From the NCBI RefSeq assembly GCF_018156225.1, contig NZ_JAGTAR010000003.1, positions 178,586 through 242,585 of the forward strand: DNA of 64,000 bases, in the 5' to 3' direction. Shown here one piece after another: positions 48,844-57,339 of this stretch. Made by a program: the position numbers and the translations under genes. The stretch comes from Carboxylicivirga sediminis (GTDB lineage: Bacteria > Bacteroidota > Bacteroidia > Bacteroidales > Marinilabiliaceae). Position 1 is the first letter of the stretch; every line of letters begins with the position of its first letter. The notes under the pieces were generated by a model. That model made no database searches. It saw nothing but the letters and a program-made list of their open reading frames with translations, and was not told where the DNA came from.

Positions 48844-49776
48844 TTATTCTGGTTGTGTAGCCTTTTTACTTTTTAATTCTAATCGAAATGATAGGAACAG
48901 TAAATATAAAAGTACAAAAATAGCGAGTCCGGCTGTTGGAATGGCGGCCTTTTGACCAAATAAAGTTATGGCCGTAACAACGGCGAAACCCGAACTTTTA
49001 ATGGTTAGCAACAGGTTTTCCGACATCACTTTAACTGCATTTCTTTTAAAAAGGCTTGCAATTTTTTCATATACCAAACCCAATCCGAAGTGGGTCAGTA
49101 ATAGTACCAAACCTATTTGCAATAGGATCAACGGCTCACTAAAAAAAACCTGACGATTTAGACCAACCGCTATAAAAATTAATAAGGCAAATCCCCAATC
49201 AACCACTTTACCTCTTATTTTATCAACTAATTTAAACGGTTTTGAAAGCAATAAGAAACGTGAGATAATTAAAGGGAGTACAATTGTTTTAACCATCAGC
49301 ATAAACAAATCCCATGATGCAATGCCACCATTACCAGTTATCCAACCAACGGCAAATGGTGTAAGAAAAACGGTACATATAAAGGCTCCTAGCACCCCTT
49401 TGATAGAATACTCAACATCGCCTTTTAAAATGTAAGAGAATGGTATTATTGCGACGCCCGGTGGTGTTGTGGCAATAACCACAAAGCCATAAAATAAATC
49501 TTTATCGTCAATTAAGAAATAAGCCAAGCCTATCATTATCGTAGCATAAATAACATAGTTAAGGAGCATACCAACCAGCATTGGCTTAACAAGCGCTTTT
49601 AAAGGAAGAAGGCTTGAGGTACGTATATTGGTCATTGAAAAAGTCATTACAATTGCCAGCACATAAGTAGTGTAAGCTTTGATATTAGCAGCAAAGTCGC
49701 CAAGCACAAGCCCAACAACAACGGCAAAAACCAAAACAAAATTTCGATTTCGTAATAAATTAATCAATACATGCAT
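48844..49776 (-). CDS. BASS-family (bile acid:sodium symporter-like) transporter
   Basis: 310 residues with about nine or ten hydrophobic segments. The crossover-type motif region (VVIATTPPGVAIIPFSYILKGD at residues 100-121) and the repeated fold match the BASS/SBF group. The substrate is unknown; relatives move organic anions. It is monocistronic with its own promoter. Confidence 0.78.
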   Translation of the reverse strand: MHVLINLLRNRNFVLVFAVVVGLVLGDFAANIKAYTTYVLAIVMTFSMTNIRTSSLLPLKALVKPMLVGMLLNYVIYATIMIGLAYFLIDDKDLFYGFVVIATTPPGVAIIPFSYILKGDVEYSIKGVLGAFICTVFLTPFAVGWITGNGGIASWDLFMLMVKTIVLPLIISRFLLLSKPFKLVDKIRGKVVDWGFALLIFIAVGLNRQVFFSEPLILLQIGLVLLLTHFGLGLVYEKIASLFKRNAVKVMSENLLLTIKSSGFAVVTAITLFGQKAAIPTAGLAIFVLLYLLFLSFRLELKSKKATQPE

Positions 49777-49813
49777 CTGATTGCTCTATAAGTGTTATGA
49801 ATATTAATGCAGC

Positions 49814-49822
49814 GCAAACTTA
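49814..49822 (-). promoter_or_regulatory. -7 promoter element of the BASS transporter gene
   Basis: TAAGTTTGC on the minus strand is a perfect TAnnTTTGC, placing the transcript start about 30 nt ahead of the ATG. Confidence 0.6.
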
Positions 49823-49868
49823 CAAATTTTATTTAGAATTAATCTACATTGACTGTCCTTTCAAATAG

Positions 49869-49901
49869 TTTGGAACAGATGGCAGCAATTGCTTACTTTT
49901 G
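49869..49901 (+). promoter_or_regulatory. Promoter of the RsmI-like methyltransferase gene
   Basis: TTTG (49869-49872), 21 bp, then TACTTTTG (49894-49901). Both Bacteroidota boxes are present at close to standard spacing. Confidence 0.65.
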
Positions 49902-49951
49902 GCACGATTAATTACAGGTTAATAAACCGCTTACCATAGAAAACTAACAAT

Positions 49952-50656
49952 ATGAAAGGGCAACTATATTTAATACCCAATACTTTGGGCGAAAGTCCTA
50001 TAGAACGCAACCTGCCTCAGGAAACTATCGACATTATACGTTCCATAAAATATTATGTGGTTGAGAACATTCGCACAGCCCGCCGGTTCTTAAAAAAAGT
50101 AGATAAATCAATTGAAATTGATGAACTCACGTTTTATGTGCTGGATAAGCATACCAACCCCAACGACATTCCAGGCTTTTTAAAGCCAATTAACGATGGT
50201 CGGCACCTTGGTTTACTAAGTGAAGCTGGTTGTCCTATCGTTGCCGATCCTGGTGCCGATGTGGTTAGTTTAGCTCACACGCAGAAAATCAGGATTATTC
50301 CGCTAGTAGGCCCCTCCTCTATCCTGCTATCCGTAATGGCATCAGGACTAAACGGACAAAGCTTTGCCTTTAATGGCTATCTGCCACTAAAAAAGGGAGA
50401 AGTTGGCAAACATATCAAACACCTTGAAGAACGCTCTATACGTGAGAAGCAAACGCAGTTGTTTATTGAAGCTCCCTATCGAAATATGAAATTACTTCAG
50501 GAGTTAATCAATGCTTGTCGACCACAAACCCGATTATGTATAGCCTGTGATATTACGCTCGAAACAGAATATATTCAAACCAAAACCATAGCGCAATGGA
50601 AAGGCAAAATACCCGACATTAATAAACGACCAGCCATCTTTTTAATCCTCGGATAA
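49952..50656 (+). CDS. SAM-dependent methyltransferase, RsmI/tetrapyrrole methylase family
   Basis: 234 residues of the tetrapyrrole-methylase fold. Typical RsmI-like segments are LYLIPNTLG at the start, LLSEAGCPIVADPGADVV, and PLVGPSSILLSVMASGLNGQSFAFNGYLP. RsmI 2'-O-methylates C1402 of 16S rRNA. This shorter Bacteroidetes form lacks the C-terminal tail of E. coli RsmI (286 residues), so the target is likely but not certain. Confidence 0.82.
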   Translation: MKGQLYLIPNTLGESPIERNLPQETIDIIRSIKYYVVENIRTARRFLKKVDKSIEIDELTFYVLDKHTNPNDIPGFLKPINDGRHLGLLSEAGCPIVADPGADVVSLAHTQKIRIIPLVGPSSILLSVMASGLNGQSFAFNGYLPLKKGEVGKHIKHLEERSIREKQTQLFIEAPYRNMKLLQELINACRPQTRLCIACDITLETEYIQTKTIAQWKGKIPDINKRPAIFLILG

Positions 50657-50669
50657 ATGAGTCATACAA

Positions 50670-50698
50670 TTGTTTATTCATTTAATTGAATACCTTTG
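50670..50698 (+). promoter_or_regulatory. Promoter of the FKBP gene
   Basis: TTGT (50670-50673) and TACCTTTG (50691-50698). The implied transcript start is downstream of an in-frame ATG at 50686, which supports the later start at 50731. Confidence 0.6.
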
Positions 50699-50730
50699 GT
50701 GCCAATACAAATATTGAGAAACAAGTTAGT

Positions 50731-51384
50731 ATGAAGAACATTTTCACAAAAAGTAGTGTGGCCATCACATTGCTTGTTGCATTAGCGCTTACTCAAGCAT
50801 GCAATACACCAGATTCAACCGCCACCTTGTCAAGCAAAGCTGATAGCCTTAGCTATGGCTATGGCGTAATGATGGCAAGACAACTGGCGTCTGAAGCCAA
50901 TCTGAATGCAGATATGGTAGCAGCTGGTATACGCGAAGCATTAAACGAGTCAGCACAAATGACCATGGATGAAGCCAGCCAGGCTATTACAATGGCTAAA
51001 GCACAGGTAGGCATTGACTTTTTGGCTGAAAACGCTACCAAGGAAGGTGTACAAACGACCGAAAGCGGATTACAGTACAAAGTAATTGAGGAAGGCACAG
51101 GCGCATCACCTCTGGCCACCGATGAAGTTAAAGTTCATTATAAAGGTTCACTCATTAATGGAGAGGTATTTGATAGCTCAGAAGGAAGCGAGCCTATCTC
51201 TTTTCCGCTTAACAGGGTAATACCAGGCTGGACAGAAGGTTTACAGCTAATGAAAGAAGGTGGTAAAACCATCTTTTATATCCCTTACCAACTAGCCTAT
51301 GGCGAAAGAGGTGCTGGCCAGGTTATTCCTCCTTATTCAGCGCTGATATTCGAAGTAGAACTCATTAAAGTTGGCTCAAACTAA
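50731..51384 (+). CDS. FKBP-type peptidyl-prolyl isomerase lipoprotein
   Basis: 217 residues. A lipoprotein signal ends in ALTQAC with Cys as the lipidation site, an N-terminal helical dimerisation domain follows (DSLSYGYGVMMARQL to about residue 100), then an FKBP domain (YKVIEEGTG, VKVHYKGSLINGEVFDSS, PVIPGWTEGLQLM-like RVIPGWTEGLQLMKEGG, YGERGAGQVIPPYSALIFEVEL). This is the Mip/FkpA architecture, a periplasmic folding catalyst. The promoter position rules out the longer frame. Confidence 0.92.
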   Translation: MKNIFTKSSVAITLLVALALTQACNTPDSTATLSSKADSLSYGYGVMMARQLASEANLNADMVAAGIREALNESAQMTMDEASQAITMAKAQVGIDFLAENATKEGVQTTESGLQYKVIEEGTGASPLATDEVKVHYKGSLINGEVFDSSEGSEPISFPLNRVIPGWTEGLQLMKEGGKTIFYIPYQLAYGERGAGQVIPPYSALIFEVELIKVGSN

Positions 51385-51411
51385 AAATTGAGTTGAAAAT
51401 ATTTGCTTTGG

Positions 51412-51444
51412 AAAGGATAGCTTTGTTATGGCTATCCTTTTTTA
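51412..51444 (+). terminator. Terminator of the FKBP gene
   Basis: A 10-bp stem (AAAGGATAGC at 51412-51421, GCTATCCTTT at 51431-51440) runs into seven T. Confidence 0.88.
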
Positions 51445-51543
51445 TTGCATCTATATTAAAAAAAGTTGCTATCCTATATTTCTAAGTCCTAAAAACTTAC
51501 AATCAACTCCCCAATCGCTCTATATTTTTTAGTGCTTTTTTGT

Positions 51544-51574
51544 TTTGCAGTTTAAAAATAAACCCTACTTTTGC
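51544..51574 (+). promoter_or_regulatory. Promoter of tRNA-Ser
   Basis: TTTG (51544-51547), 18 bp, then TACTTTTGC (51566-51574): a full Bacteroidota promoter ahead of the tRNA. Confidence 0.7.
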
Positions 51575-51646
51575 ATCCGTTATCGAAAGAGATATACACT
51601 GAAACACTAGAGACCACAAGGGTTTCAGACAAGATATTAAAATACT

Positions 51647-51731
51647 GGAGAGATGGCAGAGTGGTCGAATGCGGCGGTCTTGAAAACCGTTGTACCGCGA
51701 GGTACCGGGGGTTCGAATCCCTCTCTCTCCG
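51647..51731 (+). tRNA. tRNA-Ser (anticodon TGA)
   Basis: 85 nt. The acceptor stem GGAGAGA pairs with TCTCTCC (51724-51730) with G as discriminator. The anticodon loop CTTGAAA gives anticodon TGA. The long variable arm (TGTACCGCGAGGTACC) is typical of serine tRNA, and the T loop is TTCGAAT. CCA is not encoded. It marks the left border of the accessory region and could be the integration target, but no second copy of its 3' end was seen in the window. Confidence 0.96.
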
Positions 51732-51781
51732 CAATTTAGCTTGAATATCAAGCAAATACGAAATTTACACGTATTTTTACA

Positions 51782-51812
51782 CGCATCACTTGAAAAGGTG
51801 GTGCGTTTTTTT
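51782..51812 (+). terminator. Terminator after tRNA-Ser
   Basis: CGCATCACTT (51782-51791) and AGGTGGTGCG (51796-51805) pair with two G-T wobbles around a GAAA loop, followed by seven T. Confidence 0.85.
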
Positions 51813-52110
51813 ATGTCTAAACTTTACTAAACTCTATCAGCAGAATTCCGGATTTGATGCAAAACCTGGGTATTATGAGACTATTTTACTAAAAGTTAAT
51901 TGAACAATTTCTAGGGAAGGCAACGACGAATTGTAGTTCCTGAAAATCTGACAGTTTAGAAGTACCATACGATCAGAACTATATATGTATTGATCCCAGA
52001 GAGAAAAATATTAATAGCTCGTCAGAAAAAGTGGCTTAAAAACTTGTAATTGATTAGAGTATATGAAAGCCTCTCCCTGCTAGCGTTTGCTGGCGGGGCA
52101 GGCTATTCGA
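51813..52110. other. Gap after the tRNA with a GC-rich hairpin
   Basis: No gene. A long imperfect hairpin at 52068-52104 (arms AGCCTCTCCCTGCTAGC and GCTGGCGGGGCAGGCT, loop GTTT) is much richer in GC than its surroundings. It lies right after the phosphoesterase stop and may terminate it, although no T-run follows on that strand. The rest shows nothing recognisable. Confidence 0.5.
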
Positions 52111-53325
52111 TTATACGCTTTTTTTGAATAACTTGGTTGTTGTCTTTGTAACAAAGGATCTTGTATCTTTATTATACTTATGTCTCTTAATAATCATTTT
52201 ACCCAAATCATCTTCAATCATTAATTCTAAATAGCTATTTTCCTTTTCCTTCTCCTTACAAGCAGAACCTGCCATTATCAATGCCGTTTCTGAATCCGTA
52301 AGTGAATAAAAATCATCAACAAACTCTTTGTATTTTGAATGATTATATAAATAGGATTCAAACTTCTTTAAACTATTCAACTCCCTTGAATTTACTCTTA
52401 AGACATCATTGTGTTCCTTAATGTAGTGGTATGCAATAGAATCAAAGTATCGTGCTTTTTTTCCATTTATCACAATGGGGTAGTAATCATTCAATTGAGT
52501 TTCCTTAAAGAGATCTTTAATTACTCGACCAAACCCTCTCTTTTTTGGCAAAAATTTTATTAATCTCTTAAGTGGCAAAATATCATAGAAGTCATCGTGT
52601 AAATGACCACATAATACAATATTAAAACCCGAATTAACAATCGATTCTAATACATTTCTAGATTTATCAAGCATTAAAGATCGTTTCCTGTCTCTATCTA
52701 CAATTATTGGCGAATGGTGTAATAATAAAACCTTTATTGCACTATCTTTTGTGTGATCTAGAAAGTGTCCTTTGACTCTTTCTAGTTGTTCTTTATCAAC
52801 ATTTCCTTTACCCAATTTCTTTATTATATTACCCCCATTTTTTTTATACGTTGAATCAAGCGCAACAAATGAATATTTCGTATTGTTGACTTCAATATTC
52901 TTTACTATTGGATATTCTTCTTCTGAACTGTGAAATACACCATTGAATGTTCGTAGATTATTTATTTTCCTATAACTTTCATCATAAGAATCATGATTGC
53001 CTGGGGCAATAATAAACTTATCTCTCTTTAATCTTAATCCTAATGCTTTTGAAATTTCAGAATCACTTTCATCAAAAAAAAATTTAGAAGCTAAATTATA
53101 ACTTTCAATACTTCCTATTCTTGATAGATCACCAGTTACACAAATTCTATAATCATTATCTATTTGCTTTATGGTAGATGTCAAATGATTTCTTAAATCT
53201 GTCCATATATTTAGATCATGTTCCTCTAACCCTTTTATTTTTTTTGAAATTTTCCTAGGTACTTCTTTATCCCGAGAGATACCTTCTCCGAAATGAAGAT
53301 CTGAAAGGTGAAAAATAGTAAGCAT
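52111..53325 (-). CDS. Calcineurin-like metallophosphoesterase
   Basis: 404 residues. All five metal-site motifs of the family are present: DLH (Asp9, His11), GDLSR, GNHDS, LLHHSP and GHLHDD. About 120 residues after the last motif are helical and unlike housekeeping members. There is no signal peptide, so it is cytoplasmic. The substrate could be nucleic acid, cyclic nucleotide or protein. It lies in AT-rich accessory DNA beside a palindromic repeat and a membrane operon, a context in which such enzymes often serve defence, which is an inference. Confidence 0.85.
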   Translation of the reverse strand: MLTIFHLSDLHFGEGISRDKEVPRKISKKIKGLEEHDLNIWTDLRNHLTSTIKQIDNDYRICVTGDLSRIGSIESYNLASKFFFDESDSEISKALGLRLKRDKFIIAPGNHDSYDESYRKINNLRTFNGVFHSSEEEYPIVKNIEVNNTKYSFVALDSTYKKNGGNIIKKLGKGNVDKEQLERVKGHFLDHTKDSAIKVLLLHHSPIIVDRDRKRSLMLDKSRNVLESIVNSGFNIVLCGHLHDDFYDILPLKRLIKFLPKKRGFGRVIKDLFKETQLNDYYPIVINGKKARYFDSIAYHYIKEHNDVLRVNSRELNSLKKFESYLYNHSKYKEFVDDFYSLTDSETALIMAGSACKEKEKENSYLELMIEDDLGKMIIKRHKYNKDTRSFVTKTTTKLFKKSV

Positions 53326-53372
53326 ACTGTTGGATTTAGATGATTAATTCTATATGTTTTTGTTTAAATTGC

Positions 53373-53504
53373 GTATAACGTCCGGTGTATGGTGACGTAA
53401 GGGATTGCGAGCTTCAAACCTATCAAGTTACAACTTAAAATTGATGCGGGCGATAACGCTCGAAAACCTCTGAAACCCTTATGAATTATACACATTATTG
53501 GCAG
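53373..53504. repeat. Long imperfect palindrome, attC-like
   Basis: About 130 bp with nested inverted arms: GTGTAT (53385-53390) with ATACAC, AAGGG (53399-53403) with CCCTT, and GCGAGC with GCTCG further in. The ends read ACGTCCGG on one side and TTGGCAGTA on the other. The layout, a long folded palindrome between two gene units with conserved ends, resembles integron attC recombination sites or a dispersed Bacteroidetes palindromic repeat. Confidence 0.55.
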
Positions 53505-53510
53505 TAGTAA

Positions 53511-54014
53511 TTATTTGTCCTCTTTCTTTTCAACCACAAGGTTTTCCAAAAATTTTAAGTCTGCTTCATCAACTGCCTTAATGATTTCTTGAGATTTCTC
53601 ATGGCATTTAGAGGCAAACTTATTATTTATCTCATCAAGAATATTCTTAGCTTCTGTATCATTTCCTGAATCTCTATTATTTAAGACTTCTTGAATAGAC
53701 TTATTATATTGAAAATGTACGTCTTGAATGAAAAGTTCTAGCCCTTTTGCTGCCTTTGTAATAATTAATAATCTTTTATGGTTTGAAAAAATCAAGTCAA
53801 TAGCTATTACTACACTGATAGATATTCCTATAATCTGTGCTGCTTTTTCATTAACTCCTGTTGTGAGTATAATACCACCAAGAACAGCAATTGCTTTAAA
53901 AGTATATGCAAAGAATAATCTTATCCTCGATTCTTTGCTAAATTCCGCTTGACGTTCTTGGGCTATATTATATGCATCTTCAAATATCTTTGTGCTATAA
54001 TTGTTGTTACTCAT
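53511..54014 (-). CDS. SLATT-like protein with two transmembrane segments
   Basis: 167 residues. A soluble N-terminal helix (YSTKIFEDAYNIAQERQAEF), two adjacent transmembrane segments (about 30-70), and a long amphipathic C-terminal helix region. This order is that of SLATT/DUF4231 two-TM effector domains, which occur in nucleotide-signalling defence systems and are thought to form pores. The match is by architecture, not by a diagnostic motif. It is the last gene of a four-gene operon and overlaps the previous gene by 8 bp. Confidence 0.6.
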   Translation of the reverse strand: MSNNNYSTKIFEDAYNIAQERQAEFSKESRIRLFFAYTFKAIAVLGGIILTTGVNEKAAQIIGISISVVIAIDLIFSNHKRLLIITKAAKGLELFIQDVHFQYNKSIQEVLNNRDSGNDTEAKNILDEINNKFASKCHEKSQEIIKAVDEADLKFLENLVVEKKEDK

Positions 54015-54366
54015 ATCGAAAATTTATTTGAGGAATACTTAATGTTATTCTAATGATATCATTTTCTTCATCAATAATTTGAATATTTAGTCTATCTGTT
54101 TGTCTTTGAATTCCAGGAATATCCTTTAGAAATTGTTTGGTCTCATTTGATTCTAAAATTAAACTACCACATTCTGGACAAGGTTGGAAACTAGGAGGTG
54201 GTGGTTTATGAACAAAGCATTTAATTTCAACTCTTATTCTTCCATCACCAACTACTCTTATTGTATTATAACCCTGCAAGTCCAATACATTCTCCAAAGC
54301 TAGCCTCTTAGGCCCTCTAATTCCAAACTCTTGAATTCTTTCATTTATTTGTATTAGCCGTATCAT
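54007..54366 (-). CDS. Small unknown protein with a CPECG motif
   Basis: 119 residues, cytoplasmic by composition. A proline-rich stretch (KPPPPSFQPCPECG) includes one CxxC pair, not enough alone for a zinc ribbon. The rest looks like alternating strands and helices. It lies 16 bp after the barrel gene and overlaps the two-TM gene by 8 bp, so it is translated with it. Family not recognised. Confidence 0.62.
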   Translation of the reverse strand: MIRLIQINERIQEFGIRGPKRLALENVLDLQGYNTIRVVGDGRIRVEIKCFVHKPPPPSFQPCPECGSLILESNETKQFLKDIPGIQRQTDRLNIQIIDEENDIIRITLSIPQINFRYE

Positions 54367-54382
54367 GGTTTAAAACTATTAC

Positions 54383-55588
54383 TTACTTAAATTTATAGTT
54401 GAATCCTATTTGATATACCGCATTATCTTGCTTGTCAAAAGGTAGTCTACCATAAGAATAACTAATAAAAAATCCTTTATCAGAAGTAAGTGAACTTGTA
54501 AAATATGAATAATTTGATAGGCTTGCTTCTTTTATAGTAGAACTTGCACCAATCTCATTATAATATTTAAAAGCTGCATTAAAATATATTATTTGCTTAA
54601 CAGCCTTAGCAACAAGTGTTCTAAAACCAATTTCGAGTCTGTATCTAAAATAAGGATTTAAATTATTGTCAAATTCTTCCCTTAGAGTATCATTTTCTGG
54701 AATTACATAATCAATTCCAGTTGATATTATTGGAAGACTAATTCCAGTAGATGATAGCTCATCATCTGTTTTTGTTAAACGCCGAGTCAAAGCAAAAGGA
54801 TAGTCAAGAATATTCAGTCTTGACAACCAAGTTCCTTTTTCCCATGATTTTACGCTAAAACTAAATGTTGAACCAAAAGCATATTGATATTTAGAAAAGT
54901 CTTGATTTGATTCAAAGCCACCATTTAAACTTAGGCTATATAAAAACGAATTATCTAATTTAAAGATATTTGTAAATTCTTTCCATTCTTTTGATTCTTT
55001 TAGTTCAATTATATCTGAATGGCTCATTAAAACAGGGAGTAACTTTAATGTGCGTTGATGAACCGTGTCTGGTTTTAGAGAGAGCTGCACACCTCCTCTT
55101 GCTTGGTAAAGTTTAAACGATAATTTCGTATCGATAAAATCAGTTGGATTTACTTTTTTATCAAATGCAATATTTCCTACTGAACTAAAAGCACAAGATA
55201 TTCCATTTTTACCAAATTCTTTTGGATAAAGCTTACCTCTTTCTATACTAAAATTATAACTTAGACCTAAAGACGCTGATGTAGAATCTTCTGATTGAAA
55301 CGTTTTAAAATCAATGTTCAATGAATTTAGCCAATAACCAATAGTTGAATCACTGTCACTAATTTCTTTGACAAGTTTATTCCATGTTTTATCATAAAAA
55401 TCAGGGTCATCTTTTAGAGAATCAATTCGCTCAAACAACTGTGTGTTTTTTGTTAATAACTCATTAACTAGTGTAGAGTCAAGTCCTGAGTTAAAAATAG
55501 CACTATCAATATCTGTTTTTAGATTATTTGTTTGACTAAAGACAGAAATAGATAAAAGCAAAGAAAATGCAATGATTAAATATTTCAT
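54383..55588 (-). CDS. Exported protein, probable outer-membrane beta-barrel
   Basis: 401 residues with a clear signal peptide (MKYLIIAFSLLLSISVFSQ). The first 90 mature residues are helical, then many alternating amphipathic strands follow (SASLGLSYNFSIERG, FLYSLSLNGGFES, PYFRYRLEIGFRT, FFISYSYGRLP), ending in GFNYKFK. This suggests a barrel, with a C-terminal Phe two residues from the end. No named family recognised. It follows the first gene of the operon by 2 bp. Confidence 0.68.
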   Translation of the reverse strand: MKYLIIAFSLLLSISVFSQTNNLKTDIDSAIFNSGLDSTLVNELLTKNTQLFERIDSLKDDPDFYDKTWNKLVKEISDSDSTIGYWLNSLNIDFKTFQSEDSTSASLGLSYNFSIERGKLYPKEFGKNGISCAFSSVGNIAFDKKVNPTDFIDTKLSFKLYQARGGVQLSLKPDTVHQRTLKLLPVLMSHSDIIELKESKEWKEFTNIFKLDNSFLYSLSLNGGFESNQDFSKYQYAFGSTFSFSVKSWEKGTWLSRLNILDYPFALTRRLTKTDDELSSTGISLPIISTGIDYVIPENDTLREEFDNNLNPYFRYRLEIGFRTLVAKAVKQIIYFNAAFKYYNEIGASSTIKEASLSNYSYFTSSLTSDKGFFISYSYGRLPFDKQDNAVYQIGFNYKFK

Positions 55589-55590
55589 AG

Positions 55591-55938
55591 CTATCCTTGT
55601 TCGTTAAGAAATAAATAGTTTTCATCATTCTTATTTGCCAAATCTTCAATGGTTTTAGTTTCATCAATTAAGATTTCAACCATTGAATTAATTGCTTTTT
55701 CTTGTGTTATATTATTCTCAAGTTTGGCACCCATACCAACAATAAAAGCAGAGTCAATCGTATTTGCTAGATTTATTGCTTCTGCTTGAAGAGATTCTTT
55801 CGAAATTGTTGGGTTATAAAATGAGAGTTCGGACATTTTTATGTCTTTGGAGTCGTTAAAAACAACATCAATTTGTTTTAATCTTAATAGAGTTAACCAT
55901 GTGTAACCATATGAAAGATTATTTTTCCAGTTTGCCAT
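55591..55938 (-). CDS. Small unknown protein opening the membrane operon
   Basis: 115 residues from the ATG at 55938. An in-frame ATG at 55971 would add 11 residues, but MANWKNNLSYGYTWL is the more natural start. It is helical and acidic, with no signal or membrane segment. It is followed after 2 bp by the exported barrel gene. Function unknown. Confidence 0.6.
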   Translation of the reverse strand: MANWKNNLSYGYTWLTLLRLKQIDVVFNDSKDIKMSELSFYNPTISKESLQAEAINLANTIDSAFIVGMGAKLENNITQEKAINSMVEILIDETKTIEDLANKNDENYLFLNEQG

Positions 55939-55971
55939 ATTTATAAGTTTAGTTTCGCTTAGGATTAACAA

Positions 55972-56627
55972 GTTACAAAACTCTTAAAATATGTAGTGAA
56001 TTCTCAATGCGTTTTATTACTGCCAACGTACTAGTGTTTTATCCTTTCTTCAGATTTATAATTAAATGAGTACTTTTTGTTACACCACACCCGTGGTTTC
56101 TTTAATCTCCACTTTTCCAGCCTCTGCGCATTTCAACCAAAACTAACCGTTGAAATGTATCCCCAAACCCATCCACACTTATCCAAAAATCACGCTTTCC
56201 GCGCATTTTGCTACTTATTTGCACAAAATCCAAAACACTGATTTAGAGTGTCAATCAAAAAAATCCAGGTATTTTATTGAAAAAACACCTGGATTTGTGC
56301 AAAATGGACTTTTCTTTTGATGAATACCCGATAGGATAAACGATGACATTGCTGAATTTCCGTCTTCGGAAAATAACCGTGTAAAAGATTGGAGGGGGAT
56401 TAAGCTTCAAAAAGTAAGTGTTTCGCTCAAAAACTTTGCAGAAAGCCTCAAAAAGGGTGTTGTTTGCGCATAAACCCTATGTTTTGGGGCATTTTTAGGT
56501 ATTTTACCGTTCCCAAACAAGCAAAACTATACGCTGTAAATATAAAAAGAGGTGTTTATTCACCTGCAAAAACACATTTTCTGCGCAAAATAAGTGCAGA
56601 TTAAGTGTGGAAATTATCCGTTTATTG
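55972..56627. other. 650-bp non-coding stretch with hairpins
   Basis: No credible gene on either strand. It contains a half copy of the palindrome end (TACTGCCAACGTA at 56018-56030), a 10-bp inverted repeat AAATCCAGGT/ACCTGGATTT (56261-56270 and 56287-56296, 16-nt loop), and several GCGCA- and TGCAAAA-rich segments. Position next to the replication-type genes makes an origin or transfer site possible, but nothing proves it. Confidence 0.5.
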
Positions 56628-56640
56628 TTAAACGGATAAT
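56613..56640 (-). terminator. Perfect 12-bp hairpin at the end of the replication module
   Basis: ATTATCCGTTTA (56613-56624) and its complement TAAACGGATAAT (56629-56640) enclose a TTGT loop. The stop codon of the zinc-binding protein gene (56628-56630) is inside it. The T-run is weak, so a protein-binding site is an alternative. Confidence 0.55.
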
Positions 56641-57338
56641 AAACTCTCAAACTTTATTATTCTATTTTCATAGAAACGCAATTGCAGTTTGAGCTCATCA
56701 CTACTTGCATGAATATCATCAATAGATTGCGTATTCTGCGCAATTTCATGTTCCAGTTGCTCAACTTTGCTTGAAATTTCGGTAAGTTTTTGTTTTTGCC
56801 TAAGCCTAAATTTAGAAACAAGCATTTTATGGGTTGGATTATATTTTGAATCAATATCCGCAGTAGTTTTTAACCGATTATGCGCAAATTCGTTACCCTT
56901 TCTTAACTCCTCTAAGTAGGGTTTGTTTATAAATGTATTATACAAATCTACATCTGACATACTTAATAGGTTTTCTACCTTATACAACTCTGTAACCTTG
57001 ACTCTACTTATCTCTTTTAATAGCAAGTTAGAATTTGCCATTAATCCATTCTTTCTTTCAATATTCTCATTAATGCGCTGATGAATAGTATTTATTTCAC
57101 TCTCCAGTCGAGTAATCTTATCAATTAAATAACCAACCTCCAGCGAGCCTTTTACTTTTAAATTATCTAAACTAGAATCATTTTCATTTATAGTGTTGAT
57201 TGATGCAGTGCTCTGCTTTAATCGTTGCTTTTTTTGATAATTAAGCGCAGACCTACATTTGCTACTGCAACAAATGGCATCTGACCTTTTAGGAGTAAAC
57301 TCCTTTCCACAGTTGTGGCATATTTTTAATGTACTCAT
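56628..57338 (-). CDS. Zinc-ribbon and coiled-coil protein of a mobile element
   Basis: 236 residues. The N-terminal 28 residues form a Cys cluster (CHNC, then CCSSKC), likely a zinc-binding ribbon, followed by a basic patch (QKKQRLKQ). Two long coiled-coil stretches fill the rest. Such proteins accompany DUF6371/DUF3987 genes in Bacteroidetes elements and may bind DNA. It starts 1 bp after the DUF6371 gene end. Confidence 0.65.
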   Translation of the reverse strand: MSTLKICHNCGKEFTPKRSDAICCSSKCRSALNYQKKQRLKQSTASINTINENDSSLDNLKVKGSLEVGYLIDKITRLESEINTIHQRINENIERKNGLMANSNLLLKEISRVKVTELYKVENLLSMSDVDLYNTFINKPYLEELRKGNEFAHNRLKTTADIDSKYNPTHKMLVSKFRLRQKQKLTEISSKVEQLEHEIAQNTQSIDDIHASSDELKLQLRFYENRIIKFESLLSV

Positions 57339-57339
57339 T

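Noticed and set aside
51503..51755. Two reverse-strand open frames over the tRNA
   Set aside because: They are read-through of tRNA-Ser and its leader on the opposite strand; the tRNA explains the sequence.
53373..53504. CRISPR array
   Set aside because: The palindrome is single, with no regularly spaced repeats and no cas genes in the window.
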